A stretch of DNA of 47,237 nucleotides from an uncultured Prevotella sp. (GTDB lineage: Bacteria > Bacteroidota > Bacteroidia > Bacteroidales > Bacteroidaceae). The notes under the pieces are model-generated. The model was not told where the DNA came from and made no database searches. It saw only the letters and a program-made list of their open reading frames with translations. The stretch is taken from contig CALUIJ010000047.1 of the NCBI GenBank assembly GCA_944320675.1, forward strand, positions 1 through 47,237. The letters run 5' to 3'. Shown here piece by piece: positions 1 to 7,332 of the stretch (positions within the stretch are counted from its first letter, which is position 1; every line of letters starts with the position of its first letter). The translations under genes and the position numbers were made by a program.

Positions 1-122
1 TTATGCATAACTGTCTGATTATGACCGCAAAAGTAAATTCAAATCCGTTGACTCCAAAATCGCTTATAACAAATTGAATTTCAATAATTTCAAAGAACTA
101 CTATGATTTTTTAGTGGACACT
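1..122 (-). mobile_element. Probable end of an insertion sequence interrupting the DUF5690 gene
   Basis: The DUF5690 reading frame loses family-like sequence near position 122 and stops at 111. The bases at 113-122 (AGTGGACACT) look like a short terminal sequence. Inside lies a full outward promoter on the minus strand, followed by a possible ATG at positions 8-6 whose frame leaves the window. A strong promoter close to an element end and a truncated host gene at the junction are the usual signs of an inserted IS. From memory, IS4-type elements with DUF4372 transposases in Bacteroides have similar ends and an early Met-His start, but only two codons are visible here, so the family is a guess. 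The other end and any target duplication are outside the window. Confidence 0.4.
28..58 (-). promoter_or_regulatory. Bacteroidetes promoter firing off the left edge
   Basis: On the minus strand TTTG (58-55) is followed after exactly 19 bases by TACTTTTG (35-28), a full match to the Bacteroidetes sigma-ABfr consensus. Transcription would start near position 20 and read out of the window, probably into a transposase. Confidence 0.7.
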
Positions 123-386
123 AATGAGTTCGGAAATGTATTTTATGCCAAGCATTTTGGCGCAGACGTAACCTATAAGCTGAATCATACTTACTACTAT
201 CTTATAGTCCATGCCGTAAACCTCGATGCCGTCGAATTCGGCCGCCGTGAACGGCTTGCGCAGCGCGTAAACAAGCGAATATGACAAAAGAGCCGTGCCA
301 CCGGCCCATATTACGAAAAGCCAGTCGGGCATGTTGTGCGTTGTCGGTCTCATGTATTGCAACTTGCTGATACTTAGTTTCTTCAT
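111..386 (-). pseudogene. DUF5690 family membrane protein, truncated after about 87 codons
   Basis: The 91-residue product begins at an ATG and matches from memory the N-terminus of DUF5690 proteins, multi-pass membrane proteins related to the MFS: PDWLFVIWAGGTALLSYSLV (first membrane segment), then ALRKPFTAAEF and MDYKIVVSMIQLIGYVCAKM (second segment). Family members are several hundred residues long. This one ends with ISVH and a stop right where the family sequence should continue (usually SELKP-like). The bases to the left do not encode the missing part in any frame I checked. The native start and a -7 element are retained, so the 5' end looks intact and the break is recent or caused by insertion. 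Function of the intact family is not established. Confidence 0.7.
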
Positions 387-410
387 TTTGCATTGCTTTT
401 AATCACGCTG

Positions 411-418
411 CAAAATTA
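411..418 (-). promoter_or_regulatory. -7 element for the DUF5690 gene
   Basis: TAATTTTG on the minus strand at 418-411, 25 bases before the start codon of the truncated DUF5690 gene. I see no clear TTTG at -33, only a T-run, so this is a -7-only call. Confidence 0.5.
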
Positions 419-488
419 CGTCTTGCGGAATGCTGAAAAAATGAATTGCGTATTAATAATATCGACGTAACAATTCATTAAAATAATC

Positions 489-548
489 GAAACGGTTTCA
501 TAACGTGAGCGCAAAAACATTGAAACCGTAATGTAACTGCATTGAAAC
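489..548 (+). promoter_or_regulatory. GAAAC-type operator candidates upstream of the HTH gene
   Basis: An inverted repeat GAAACGGTTTC lies at 489-499, and CATTGAAAC occurs as two direct copies at 519-527 and 540-548, exactly 21 bases apart. They lie just upstream of the -7 element at 571-578, where an autoregulator would bind. The link to the HTH protein is inference. Confidence 0.35.
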
Positions 549-570
549 ATACATAACGGATTTAAATGCG

Positions 571-578
571 TACCTTTG
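571..578 (+). promoter_or_regulatory. -7 element of the HTH regulator gene
   Basis: TACCTTTG at 571-578 is a perfect TAnnTTTG box. It shows that the in-frame TTG at 576 cannot be the start and that the ATG at 645 is the likely initiation codon. No TTTG is correctly spaced upstream. Confidence 0.65.
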
Positions 579-644
579 CATGAACTTAACCGTTTTATCG
601 GGAAAGGTCGCTTTTTTTCAGATATTAATCAAGCGGTTGAAGAA

Positions 645-890
645 ATGGATGACTTAAGGGAAATATATGAACGGATAAAACTCCTGCGGCACAATGGCGT
701 AAAGATGAAAGAGATTGCCGCATGCACGGGCTTCGCCCCAAGCGTATTGTCGGCCGTATTCACGACCGTGATGCCTGAATATATTAAAAACTTGGACAAA
801 GGCATGAACAGGGACGAAGCACTCGACAACGCCCTCGTATGGGTGAACAACGTATCGAAAAAAAACTCCTCGGTTCGCTCGGCAACATGA
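645..890 (+). CDS. HTH regulator, N-terminal part (0 frame, ends after an A8 tract)
   Basis: The start is the ATG at 645 (MDDLREIYERIKLL), downstream of the -7 box. The product holds a helix-turn-helix-like stretch around residues 18-45 (GVKMKEIAACTGFAPSVLSA), as in DNA-binding regulators that recognise their site through a second helix, then a helical linker ending VNNVSKK. At 858-865 the frame meets eight A residues; reading on in this frame gives only eight more residues after the lysines and a stop at 890. The -1 frame, open from 839, continues smoothly as KKLLGSLGNMKEAV for another 225 codons. The two pieces therefore look like one gene of about 299 residues. I do not recognise a named family; similar HTH proteins with an unknown C-terminal domain occur in Bacteroidales. 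Whether the break is a mutation, a sequencing error, phase variation or a programmed frameshift is open. Confidence 0.6.
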   Translation: MDDLREIYERIKLLRHNGVKMKEIAACTGFAPSVLSAVFTTVMPEYIKNLDKGMNRDEALDNALVWVNNVSKKNSSVRSAT

Positions 891-1543
891 AGGAAGCCGT
901 TTTCGCCATGGAAGCCGCCCCGCGGCCAAAAACGGAAGAATCAGGCAGACATTGCATATCCGCCATAGAACGTGCCTTAAGCAATTCGGTGGCACTTGCC
1001 GGAGGCATATTCGGAACATATACGAGCTACAGCATGTCGTCAAGCTCAGATGCCTTGAAAGTGGAGCCCTACATGATATTGCCTTCGGACGAAAGCGGTT
1101 ATGTCGAAGTCGTACATAACAGCGCATACGGAACAACCCATCACGGATTCGCTCTTATGAACGGACTCAACCACGTTTATATTATCTTCAATGAGAACAG
1201 GCCGCCACAGCTTGCACTGTTCAACATTTGCCTGAAGATACCGATGTACGACCGACCTCCTTACTTACGCGGATTATACACATGTTTCGACTACAACCAT
1301 AACCCGATAGCCCGGCGGATTCTTTTCGTCAAATCGTCGGACAGCGTTTCACGTGAGGAATTCATGACGATGAAAGGCTGTCTGAAACAACACGTTGAGC
1401 TTGACGATACTGAAAAGCAATATTACGATTACACATGCAGCGAAGACGACGCGCTACGCATGCGGGATATCCCCACGCCTCAAATGACCGTTGACGACCT
1501 CGCGGCCGAAAAGGAGTTGCTAAAGGCCGGACGGTCAAAATAA
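839..1543 (+). CDS. HTH regulator, C-terminal unknown domain (-1 frame)
   Basis: This frame overlaps the end of the HTH segment by 52 bases. Its own first codon is an ATG at 839, but the first residues (MGEQRIE) look like out-of-frame reading of the upstream gene; authentic sequence seems to begin at KKLLGSL, just after the A8 tract. The domain of about 220 residues is mixed alpha/beta, with EPYMILPSDESGYVEVVHNS, a MNGLNHVYIIFNENRPPQ segment and YTCFDYNHNP, and ends in a charged helical tail. There is no signal peptide or membrane segment. The fold resembles nothing I can name; being coupled to an HTH it could be a ligand-sensing domain, which is inference. The last 25 residues are rich in D, E and K. 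It is followed by a non-coding gap before trpB. Confidence 0.6.
   Translation: MGEQRIEKKLLGSLGNMKEAVFAMEAAPRPKTEESGRHCISAIERALSNSVALAGGIFGTYTSYSMSSSSDALKVEPYMILPSDESGYVEVVHNSAYGTTHHGFALMNGLNHVYIIFNENRPPQLALFNICLKIPMYDRPPYLRGLYTCFDYNHNPIARRILFVKSSDSVSREEFMTMKGCLKQHVELDDTEKQYYDYTCSEDDALRMRDIPTPQMTVDDLAAEKELLKAGRSK
860..866 (+). other. A AAA AAC slippery heptamer in the correct phase
   Basis: In the 0 frame the codons run TCG AAA AAA AAC. The heptamer A AAA AAC at 860-866 has the X XXY YYZ phase of classical -1 slippage sites, and a -1 slip joins exactly the downstream frame (next codon CTC at 866). I see no obvious upstream Shine-Dalgarno stimulator and did not find a strong hairpin just downstream. 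Confidence 0.4.
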
Positions 1544-1612
1544 CAATCCCTGCCACGACGTGAGGCAACGGCCGGCCGTACCGTCGCCGGCGTGCGGGCG
1601 CCAACGGCATGC

Positions 1613-1628
1613 AAAAAGCGGGGCTTTT
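1613..1628 (+). terminator. Weak terminator-like hairpin after the HTH gene
   Basis: AAAAGC and GCTTTT pair around a GGG loop, about 70 bases after the stop at 1543. The stem is short and there is no further T-run beyond the one in the stem. Confidence 0.3.
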
Positions 1629-1682
1629 ACTTGCCGCCATGCACAATAATCCACTTAAAAATCTAATAATCGTGCAAAATGT

Positions 1683-1713
1683 TTTGTTTTCAGCCGTATT
1701 TCCATTATATTTG
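1683..1713 (+). promoter_or_regulatory. Promoter of trpB
   Basis: TTTG (1683-1686), 19 bases, TATATTTG (1706-1713): a full consensus match. The start point near 1720 leaves a leader of about 48 bases to the ATG at 1768 and argues against the in-frame TTG at 1732. Confidence 0.75.
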
Positions 1714-1767
1714 CATCCGATATAGCGAGAATTGAAACATAATGTCAAACCAACAACGCCAACTGAC

Positions 1768-3129
1768 ATGAAACAGAAAAGATTCATTTTGCAGGAAAGC
1801 CAAATCCCCACGCAGTGGTATAACATACTGGCCGACATGCCGGTGAAGCCCATGCCGCCGCTTAACCCCGCCACCAAGCAGCCGCTGAAGGCGGAGGACC
1901 TGTTCCCCGTGTTCGCCGAGGAATGCTGCCGGCAAGAGTTCGACCAGACGAACGCGTGGATAGACATACCCGAGGAGGTGCTTGACATGTACAAGTATTA
2001 CCGCCCCACCCCCTTGGTGCGCGCTTACGCGCTCGAGAAAGCCATCGACACCCCTGCCCGCATTTACTTCAAGAACGAGAGCGTTAGCCCGCTCGGCAGC
2101 CATAAGATAAATTCGGCCCTGGCCCAATGCTATTATTGCAAGCGCGAGGGTACGACCAACGTCACCACCGAGACTGGCGCCGGCCAATGGGGCGCCGCCC
2201 TTAGTTACGCAGCAAGGGCCTTCGGCCTCGAGGCCGCCGTCTACCAGGTGAAGATAAGCCTCAGGCAGAAGCCGTACCGCAGCATGCTGATGCGCACGTT
2301 CGGAGCCGAGGTGACGGGCTCGCCCTCGATGTCGACCCGCGCAGGCAAAGACATAATCACGCGCGACCCCGCGCACCAAGGCTCACTGGGCACGGCGATA
2401 TCCGAGGCCGTCGAGCTGGCTGCCGCCACGCCCCACTGCAAATACACGCTGGGGTCGGTGCTCGGCCACGTAACGCTCCACCAGACGGTCATAGGCCTCG
2501 AGGCCGAGCGCCAGATGGAAATGGCCGGCGAGATGCCCGACGTCGTAATAGCATGCTTCGGCGGCGGGTCGAACTTCGGCGGGACGGCCTTTCCCTTCAT
2601 GCGACACAACTTTAGGGACGGGGCGCGGACGGAGTACGTGGCGGCCGAACCGGCCAGCTGCCCCAAGCTCACGCGCGGGAAATTCTGCTACGACTTCGGC
2701 GACGAGGCCGGGTATACGCCCCTGCTGCCGATGTTCACGCTGGGCCACGGCTTCAAGCCGGCCAACATCCACGCCGGCGGACTGCGTTACCACGGCGCGG
2801 GCGCAATAGTGTCGCAACTGCTGAAGGACGGCATGATGCGCGCCGTGGACATAGCGCAGACTGAGGCTTTCAGCGCAGGCCTGCTCTTCGCGCGCACCGA
2901 GGGCATAGTGCCCGCCCCCGAGAGCTGCCACGCCATAGCTGCGGCCGTTGACGAAGCCGTGAAGTGCCGCGAGCGGGGCGAGGGCAAGGTGATACTGTTC
3001 AACCTAAGCGGGCACGGCCTTGTCGACATGACCGCCTACGAGCAATACCTTAACGGCGACTTGGCCGACTACACCGTCACCGACGATGAAATAAGGAAGA
3101 GCGTCGGCAAGCTCGCGGGGCTTAACTGA
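1768..3129 (+). CDS. trpB: Tryptophan synthase beta chain-like protein, TrpB2 type
   Basis: A PLP-dependent enzyme that condenses indole with L-serine to give L-tryptophan (EC 4.2.1.122 type). It has 453 residues from the ATG at 1768. Features are an N-terminal extension typical of TrpB2 (IPTQWYNI, PMPPLNPATKQPL), the PLP lysine in NESVSPLGSHKINSA, the GAGQWGAALS loop and the glycine-rich CFGGGSNFGG phosphate-binding stretch. TrpB2 proteins usually occur without an adjacent TrpA, and none is here; they are thought to salvage free indole or to work with TrpA poorly. The gene stands alone, with its own promoter and a strong terminator, and is visibly richer in G and C than the gene to its left. 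An alternative TTG start at 1732 lies too close to the transcription start. Confidence 0.9.
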   Translation: MKQKRFILQESQIPTQWYNILADMPVKPMPPLNPATKQPLKAEDLFPVFAEECCRQEFDQTNAWIDIPEEVLDMYKYYRPTPLVRAYALEKAIDTPARIYFKNESVSPLGSHKINSALAQCYYCKREGTTNVTTETGAGQWGAALSYAARAFGLEAAVYQVKISLRQKPYRSMLMRTFGAEVTGSPSMSTRAGKDIITRDPAHQGSLGTAISEAVELAAATPHCKYTLGSVLGHVTLHQTVIGLEAERQMEMAGEMPDVVIACFGGGSNFGGTAFPFMRHNFRDGARTEYVAAEPASCPKLTRGKFCYDFGDEAGYTPLLPMFTLGHGFKPANIHAGGLRYHGAGAIVSQLLKDGMMRAVDIAQTEAFSAGLLFARTEGIVPAPESCHAIAAAVDEAVKCRERGEGKVILFNLSGHGLVDMTAYEQYLNGDLADYTVTDDEIRKSVGKLAGLN

Positions 3130-3146
3130 CCGCCCCGCGCTTACAG

Positions 3147-3190
3147 AACGGCCCCGGCACGGCTCGAAGGCCTGCCGGGGCCGTTTCTTG
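3147..3190 (+). terminator. Strong terminator between convergent trpB and the 2-oxoacid oxidoreductase operon
   Basis: Perfect 13-bp stem AACGGCCCCGGCA (3147-3159) with TGCCGGGGCCGTT (3173-3185), 13-base loop, followed by TTCTTG. It sits between two genes that end face to face, so it may serve both strands. Confidence 0.75.
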
Positions 3191-3233
3191 TCGGCCATTT
3201 GGAACAACGTTTCCTTATGCCGCCGCAAAGGCG

Positions 3234-3776
3234 TTATTGCTTCTCTATGATGTCGCGTCCGGCCTTGACGGCCTCCATGTTCAGCGGTATCAATTTATGG
3301 TGGCGCTCGGGCAGAGTCTTGTAAAGGGCCTTCTCAACGCCGTTGTCGCTCACTACGGGGCACACCTTAAGCAGGCCGCCAAGCACTATCATGTTGAACA
3401 CCTTGGAGTTTTTCAAGTCGGCGGCCTTGTCCATCGCGTCGATACGGTAAACGTTGATATCCTTACGTGTCGGGGGATTTATCACGCCGAAACCGTCATA
3501 AATAAGGATTCCGCCCTCTTTCACCTTCGGTTCAAACTTGTCAAGCGACGGCTGGTTGAGCACGATGGCGATGTCGTACTTGCTGAGTATCGGCGACGAT
3601 ATGCGCTCGTCGCTTACGATGACGGTCACGTTTGCCGTTCCGCCACGCTGTTCAGGGCCGTAAGCAGGCATCCATGTAACTTCTTTGCCTTCCATGAGTC
3701 CCGAGTAAGCCAGGATCTTTCCCATTGAAAGGACTCCCTGGCCACCGAAACCGGATATTATTATCTCTGTTTTCAT
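3234..3776 (-). CDS. 2-oxoacid:ferredoxin oxidoreductase, gamma subunit
   Basis: The gamma subunit of a KOR/VOR-type enzyme that oxidatively decarboxylates 2-oxoacids to acyl-CoA with reduction of ferredoxin. The 180 residues open with ISGFGGQGVLSMGKILAYSG, the nucleotide/CoA-binding glycine-rich motif of the POR gamma family, followed by PAYGPEQRGGTANV, also typical. Length is normal for this family. It is the last gene of a minus-strand run: ferredoxin subunit, alpha, beta, gamma. Acetyl-, succinyl- or branched-chain acyl-CoA product cannot be decided from sequence. Close annotations would be KorC or the gamma part of VOR. Confidence 0.88.
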   Translation of the reverse strand: MKTEIIISGFGGQGVLSMGKILAYSGLMEGKEVTWMPAYGPEQRGGTANVTVIVSDERISSPILSKYDIAIVLNQPSLDKFEPKVKEGGILIYDGFGVINPPTRKDINVYRIDAMDKAADLKNSKVFNMIVLGGLLKVCPVVSDNGVEKALYKTLPERHHKLIPLNMEAVKAGRDIIEKQ

Positions 3777-3875
3777 AATATTACTTTGTTTAATTTTGGT
3801 AACGACCGTAAGACTGCCGGAGCCCTTAAAGCCGCCCGGCCGTCATACCGGCCGCCCCGCTGGTCTTTCAGTTAA

Positions 3876-4643
3876 TTATTCGCCCGTTGTATCCTTGAGG
3901 TCGCCCTTTGGATAGAAGCTGAACATGTTCTCCTCCATCCACTTATTGGCCTTCACCGGAGAAAGTTTCCATCCGCTGTTGCATGTGCTGACAATCTCGA
4001 CCAAGCTCGACCCCTTGCCGGCCATCGAAGCCTCAAACGCCTTGCGCAAGGCCTTCTTTGCCGAGCGTATCGCAGCCACGGTCTCAACACTTTGGCGCGT
4101 CACATAGCACGTTCCCTCAAGGGTGGCAGCTATTTCGGTTATCTTAAGCGGGTATCCGTGCAGCGCGGGCTCGCGGCCGTAAGGGCACGTCGACGTTTTC
4201 TGTCCGATCAACGTAGTAGGAGCCATCTGGCCGCCGGTCATGCCGTAAATGGCGTTGTTGATGAAAATTATCACAATGTTCTCGCCGCGGTTGAGGGCGT
4301 GGATGGTCTCGCAGGTTCCGATGCAGGCCAAGTCGCCGTCGCCCTGGTACGTGAACACCATGCGGTCGGGCCAGCAGCGCTTTATCGCGGTGGCCACGGC
4401 GGGAGCGCGTCCATGGGCGGCCTCTTGCCAGTCGATGTCAAGATAACGGTAGGCAAACACGGCGCAGCCTACGGGCGACACGCCGACCGTCTTCTCTTCC
4501 ATGCCCATTTCCTCTATGACCTCGGCCACCAGCTTGTGGACAACGCCATGGGAACATCCCGGACAATAATGCATCGGGGTGTCGTTCATCAGTTCCGGTT
4601 TCTTGTAAACCAAGTTCTCCGGAGATATTATTTGTTCGTTCAT
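3876..4643 (-). CDS. 2-oxoacid:ferredoxin oxidoreductase, TPP-binding beta subunit
   Basis: This 255-residue subunit binds thiamine pyrophosphate. The sequence shows CPGCSHG at 27-33, the TPP motif GDGDLACIG at 101-109 and its partner NN at 129-130 (FINNAIYGMTGGQMAPTT). It lacks the extra C-terminal cysteines of pyruvate:ferredoxin beta subunits but keeps CPGC, as in 2-oxoglutarate and 2-oxoisovalerate enzymes. It lies 99 bases upstream of the gamma gene and 112 bases downstream of the alpha gene in one transcription unit. The substrate is probably 2-oxoglutarate or a branched-chain 2-oxoacid, supplying precursors and reduced ferredoxin in an anaerobe; this is inferred from family and lineage. 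Confidence 0.88.
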   Translation of the reverse strand: MNEQIISPENLVYKKPELMNDTPMHYCPGCSHGVVHKLVAEVIEEMGMEEKTVGVSPVGCAVFAYRYLDIDWQEAAHGRAPAVATAIKRCWPDRMVFTYQGDGDLACIGTCETIHALNRGENIVIIFINNAIYGMTGGQMAPTTLIGQKTSTCPYGREPALHGYPLKITEIAATLEGTCYVTRQSVETVAAIRSAKKALRKAFEASMAGKGSSLVEIVSTCNSGWKLSPVKANKWMEENMFSFYPKGDLKDTTGE

Positions 4644-4755
4644 TTTATTGACTATTAAAATTTTATCATCGACGGTAAAACCCGGCCGCCCGACGAGACA
4701 ATCAATTTAACGCATCGGGGTAAGTCGTTGGTTTTCCGTCATTTGCCTGCTTGTA

Positions 4756-5835
4756 TTAAAACTTTTCCTTAAGGGCCTTTACTATTTCATCCGGCTCAGG
4801 AACGATACCTCCCAAACGTCCGAAATGTTCAACCGGCATACGGCCGTTGACGGCAAGGCGTATGTCCTCAACCATCTGGCCTGCGTTTATCTCGACGGAG
4901 AGTACCCCCTTCTTGCCCTCGGCCATCGCGGCGACTTCCTTGGTCGGGAACGGCCACAATGTTATCGGGCGGAGCAAACCAACCTTCAGTCCTTCGTTGC
5001 GTGCCAGCTCTATGGCCTTCTCGGAAATGCGTGCCGCGCTTCCGAAAGCGACTATCAAGTAATCCGCGTCCTCGCACTGCTTGGTTTCATACCTCACTTC
5101 GTTGTCCCTTATAGTCTGGTATTTTTCCTGCAGGTGGATGTTGCGCTTTTCCATTTCCTCGGGCTGGAGCTCGAGGGAAGTTATGATATTGGGCTTGCGG
5201 TCCTTAGTGCGGCCGAACGTAGCCCACGGGCATTCCTTCTTAATCTCGTCCTCGGTGCGGCGCGGCTTGTAAGGAGGCAGCACGACGCGCTCCATCATCT
5301 GGCCGATGACGCCGTCGCTGAGAAGCATTGCCGGTATGCGGTACTTAAAGGCAAGCTCGAAGGCCAAATCCATGAAGTCGGCCATTTCCTGTACGGAAGC
5401 CGGGGCGAGCACGATTACGTAATAGTCGCCGTTGCCGCCGCCGCGCGTAGCTTGGAAATAGTCGCTCTGCGACGGCTGGATGGTACCGAGGCCGGGGCCT
5501 CCGCGCTGCACGTTGACGATGACGCCGGGCAACTCGGCTCCCGCCATGTAGGCTATGCCTTCCTGCATGAGAGCCACGCCGGGGCTCGACGACGACGTGA
5601 ACACCTTCTTGCCGGCCGCGGCGCCGCCGTAAACCATGTTGATCGACGACACTTCGCTCTCAGCCTGCAGGACTACCATGCCGGTCGTTTCCCAAGGCTT
5701 CAGCAGCGAAAGCGTCTCTATAATCTCACTTTGAGGCGTGATAGGATAGCCGAAAAAGGCGTCTGCGCCACAACGTATGGCGGCATGAGCTATCGCCTCG
5801 TTACCTTTCAATAAAGTTACTTCTTGTTCTGCCAT
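4756..5835 (-). CDS. vorB: 2-oxoacid:ferredoxin oxidoreductase, alpha subunit (VorB/KorA type)
   Basis: The catalytic alpha chain (about 359 residues) with the pyrimidine-binding domain and transketolase-like C-terminal domain. Visible motifs are KGNEAIAHAAIRCGADAF and GYPITPQSEI near residues 29-38, ESEVSSINMVYGGAAAGKK (CoA/TPP interface), and SSSPGVALMQEGIAY. The start MAEQEVTLLKG at 5835 is preferred: its AGGACTAAGAG leader overlaps the ferredoxin stop and the two genes are separated by five bases, so they are coupled. An in-frame upstream start at 5877 would run through the ferredoxin gene. Families from Bacteroides are often labelled 3-methyl-2-oxobutanoate dehydrogenase VorB; I use that symbol with caution because the substrate is not shown by sequence. 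Confidence 0.85.
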   Translation of the reverse strand: MAEQEVTLLKGNEAIAHAAIRCGADAFFGYPITPQSEIIETLSLLKPWETTGMVVLQAESEVSSINMVYGGAAAGKKVFTSSSSPGVALMQEGIAYMAGAELPGVIVNVQRGGPGLGTIQPSQSDYFQATRGGGNGDYYVIVLAPASVQEMADFMDLAFELAFKYRIPAMLLSDGVIGQMMERVVLPPYKPRRTEDEIKKECPWATFGRTKDRKPNIITSLELQPEEMEKRNIHLQEKYQTIRDNEVRYETKQCEDADYLIVAFGSAARISEKAIELARNEGLKVGLLRPITLWPFPTKEVAAMAEGKKGVLSVEINAGQMVEDIRLAVNGRMPVEHFGRLGGIVPEPDEIVKALKEKF

Positions 5836-5840
5836 AACTC

Positions 5841-6071
5841 TTAGTCCTCCATTCGTTTTTTGTAAACTGTGATACATCCGTCAGGACATACGATTGCGCA
5901 CGAGGCACACCCTATGCAGTCGTCGGGATTGACGGCCTCCACATACGGATAACCATGAACGTTGACTTTCTTTGCCAATGCGATGACGGTCTTGGGGCAT
6001 GCCTCGACACACAAGGAACACCCCTTACAACGGTCGGTATTCACCACAATGGCTCCTCTGATTTTACCCAT
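5841..6071 (-). CDS. 2-oxoacid:ferredoxin oxidoreductase, 4Fe-4S ferredoxin-like delta subunit
   Basis: A 76-residue dicluster ferredoxin that takes electrons from the TPP centre. Two CxxCxxCxxxC motifs bind 4Fe-4S clusters: C15, C18, C21, C25 followed by P, and C52, C55, C58, C62 followed by P. It is the first of the four oxidoreductase genes and is coupled to the alpha gene with a five-base gap. In pyruvate-type enzymes this subunit is often fused; a separate delta subunit is usual for KOR and VOR. Confidence 0.9.
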   Translation of the reverse strand: MGKIRGAIVVNTDRCKGCSLCVEACPKTVIALAKKVNVHGYPYVEAVNPDDCIGCASCAIVCPDGCITVYKKRMED

Positions 6072-6104
6072 ACTTATTAGATTTAATTAACTAAGGAGAT
6101 TTGT

Positions 6105-6126
6105 CGGCCGGGCTTCCGCCCGGCCG
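6105..6126 (-). other. GC-rich hairpin upstream of the oxidoreductase genes
   Basis: Perfect 9-bp stem CGGCCGGGC / GCCCGGCCG around TTCC, in the gap between the TPR gene and the ferredoxin gene. No long T-run follows on the minus strand, so it is more likely an attenuator or mRNA-stabilising stem than a full terminator. Confidence 0.4.
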
Positions 6127-6149
6127 GTAAAGCCGCTCTCCTGTCGGCC

Positions 6150-6329
6150 TTACGGATTATACATGTCTTTACAATAAAAATCAAGGATGTCGTCGAGCAT
6201 CCGCTTCGCCTCAACGGCCGGACTTTCCGGGTCAAGCTCTATGGCGGCAATGTAATTGTTGATGGCTTCTTGCCAATTGCCTTCCTTGCGGAACTTGTTG
6301 CCCGTCTTATAGTATTCTTCAGCCGTCAT
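6150..6329 (-). CDS. Small TPR-repeat protein
   Basis: A 59-residue cytoplasmic protein made of about one and a half tetratricopeptide repeats: [20 protein letters not shown] followed by [20 protein letters not shown]. The start MTAEEYYK overlaps the folD stop as ATGA, which implies translational coupling, and rules out the longer frame that would begin inside folD. Small TPR proteins upstream of VOR/KOR genes are common in Bacteroidetes, and it may help assembly of the complex; that role is a guess. Confidence 0.75.
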   Translation of the reverse strand: MTAEEYYKTGNKFRKEGNWQEAINNYIAAIELDPESPAVEAKRMLDDILDFYCKDMYNP

Positions 6330-7213
6330 AATCCGTAGTATTCTTTCTTGCCCGCCGCCAAGGTGTTCTTCATCAGCGAGCATATAGTCATCGGCCCTAC
6401 TCCGCCGGGCACCGGCGTGATGAACGAGCACTTCGGGGCGACCTCGTCGAACTTCACGTCGCCGTTAAGGCGGAAGCCGCTCTTGCGGGTAGCGTCGGGC
6501 ACGCGGGTCGTGCCGACGTCGATGACGACCGCTCCCTCCTTCACCATGTCGGCCGTGACGAAATCGGGCCGCCCTATCGCGGCTATTATGATGTCGGCCT
6601 CGCGGCACTCCTGCTTCAACGTCACCGAACGGCTATGGCATACCGTAACCGTCGAGTCGCCGTATTGCTTTTGCATCATCAATTGGGCCATCGGCTTGCC
6701 GACGATGTTGCTCCGGCCGAGTATCACGCATTTCTTGCCGGAAGTCGCGATGCCGTAACGGCGCAACAGCGTAAGGATGCCCAGCGGCGTGGCCGAGACG
6801 AAGCACGGCAGGCCGATTGCCATACGCCCGACGTTGACCGGATGGAAGCCGTCGACATCCTTGCGGTAGTCGATGGCCATTATTATCTTCTGCTCGTCAA
6901 TATGTTTCGGCAAAGGCAGCTGCACGATGTAGCCGTCGATGTCGGCATCCTCATTAAGCTCTTTCACCTTGGCAAGAAGCTCGTCCTCGGTAACATCGTC
7001 CTCGAAACGCACGAGCGTGCTCTTAAAGCCGCAGGCCTCACAGGCTATGACCTTGTTCTTGACATAAGTCTCGCTGCCGCCGTCGTGGCCGACGAGCACG
7101 GCCGCAAGATGCGGACGCTTGCCGCCGGCGGCTACCATCCGCTCAACCTCTTGGGCTATTTCCTCCTTGATCTTGGCCGCCGTAGCCTTGCCGTCTATCA
7201 ATTGGTAATTCAT
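6326..7213 (-). CDS. folD: Bifunctional methylenetetrahydrofolate dehydrogenase / methenyltetrahydrofolate cyclohydrolase
   Basis: FolD interconverts 5,10-methylene-, 5,10-methenyl- and 10-formyl-tetrahydrofolate with NADP, feeding purine and formyl-Met synthesis. Its 295 residues match the normal length. Motifs are [13 protein letters not shown] (residues 50-62, containing the catalytic lysine, about K54), [10 protein letters not shown], the Rossmann motif [15 protein letters not shown] and [10 protein letters not shown] near the C-terminus. It sits 119 bases downstream of ffh on the same strand and overlaps the TPR gene by four bases. The purN gene elsewhere in the window uses the 10-formyl-THF this enzyme makes. 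Confidence 0.96.
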   Translation of the reverse strand: MNYQLIDGKATAAKIKEEIAQEVERMVAAGGKRPHLAAVLVGHDGGSETYVKNKVIACEACGFKSTLVRFEDDVTEDELLAKVKELNEDADIDGYIVQLPLPKHIDEQKIIMAIDYRKDVDGFHPVNVGRMAIGLPCFVSATPLGILTLLRRYGIATSGKKCVILGRSNIVGKPMAQLMMQKQYGDSTVTVCHSRSVTLKQECREADIIIAAIGRPDFVTADMVKEGAVVIDVGTTRVPDATRKSGFRLNGDVKFDEVAPKCSFITPVPGGVGPMTICSLMKNTLAAGKKEYYGL

Positions 7214-7332
7214 AATGTATCTTTATTTTAAAGTCCGGGAAAACAATCCGCAGCAAAGCCGCCGCCCCGGCACGCCGTAAGCGTAAAACGCCCGGCTCAG
7301 ACCAGCGTGCGGCGTCAACCCTTGGCGCGGCT

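Noticed and set aside
839..859. ATG at 839 as an independent start of a second gene
   Set aside because: The first seven residues are out-of-frame reading of the HTH linker; similarity to a continuous protein resumes only after the A8 tract. Coupled re-initiation is not excluded.
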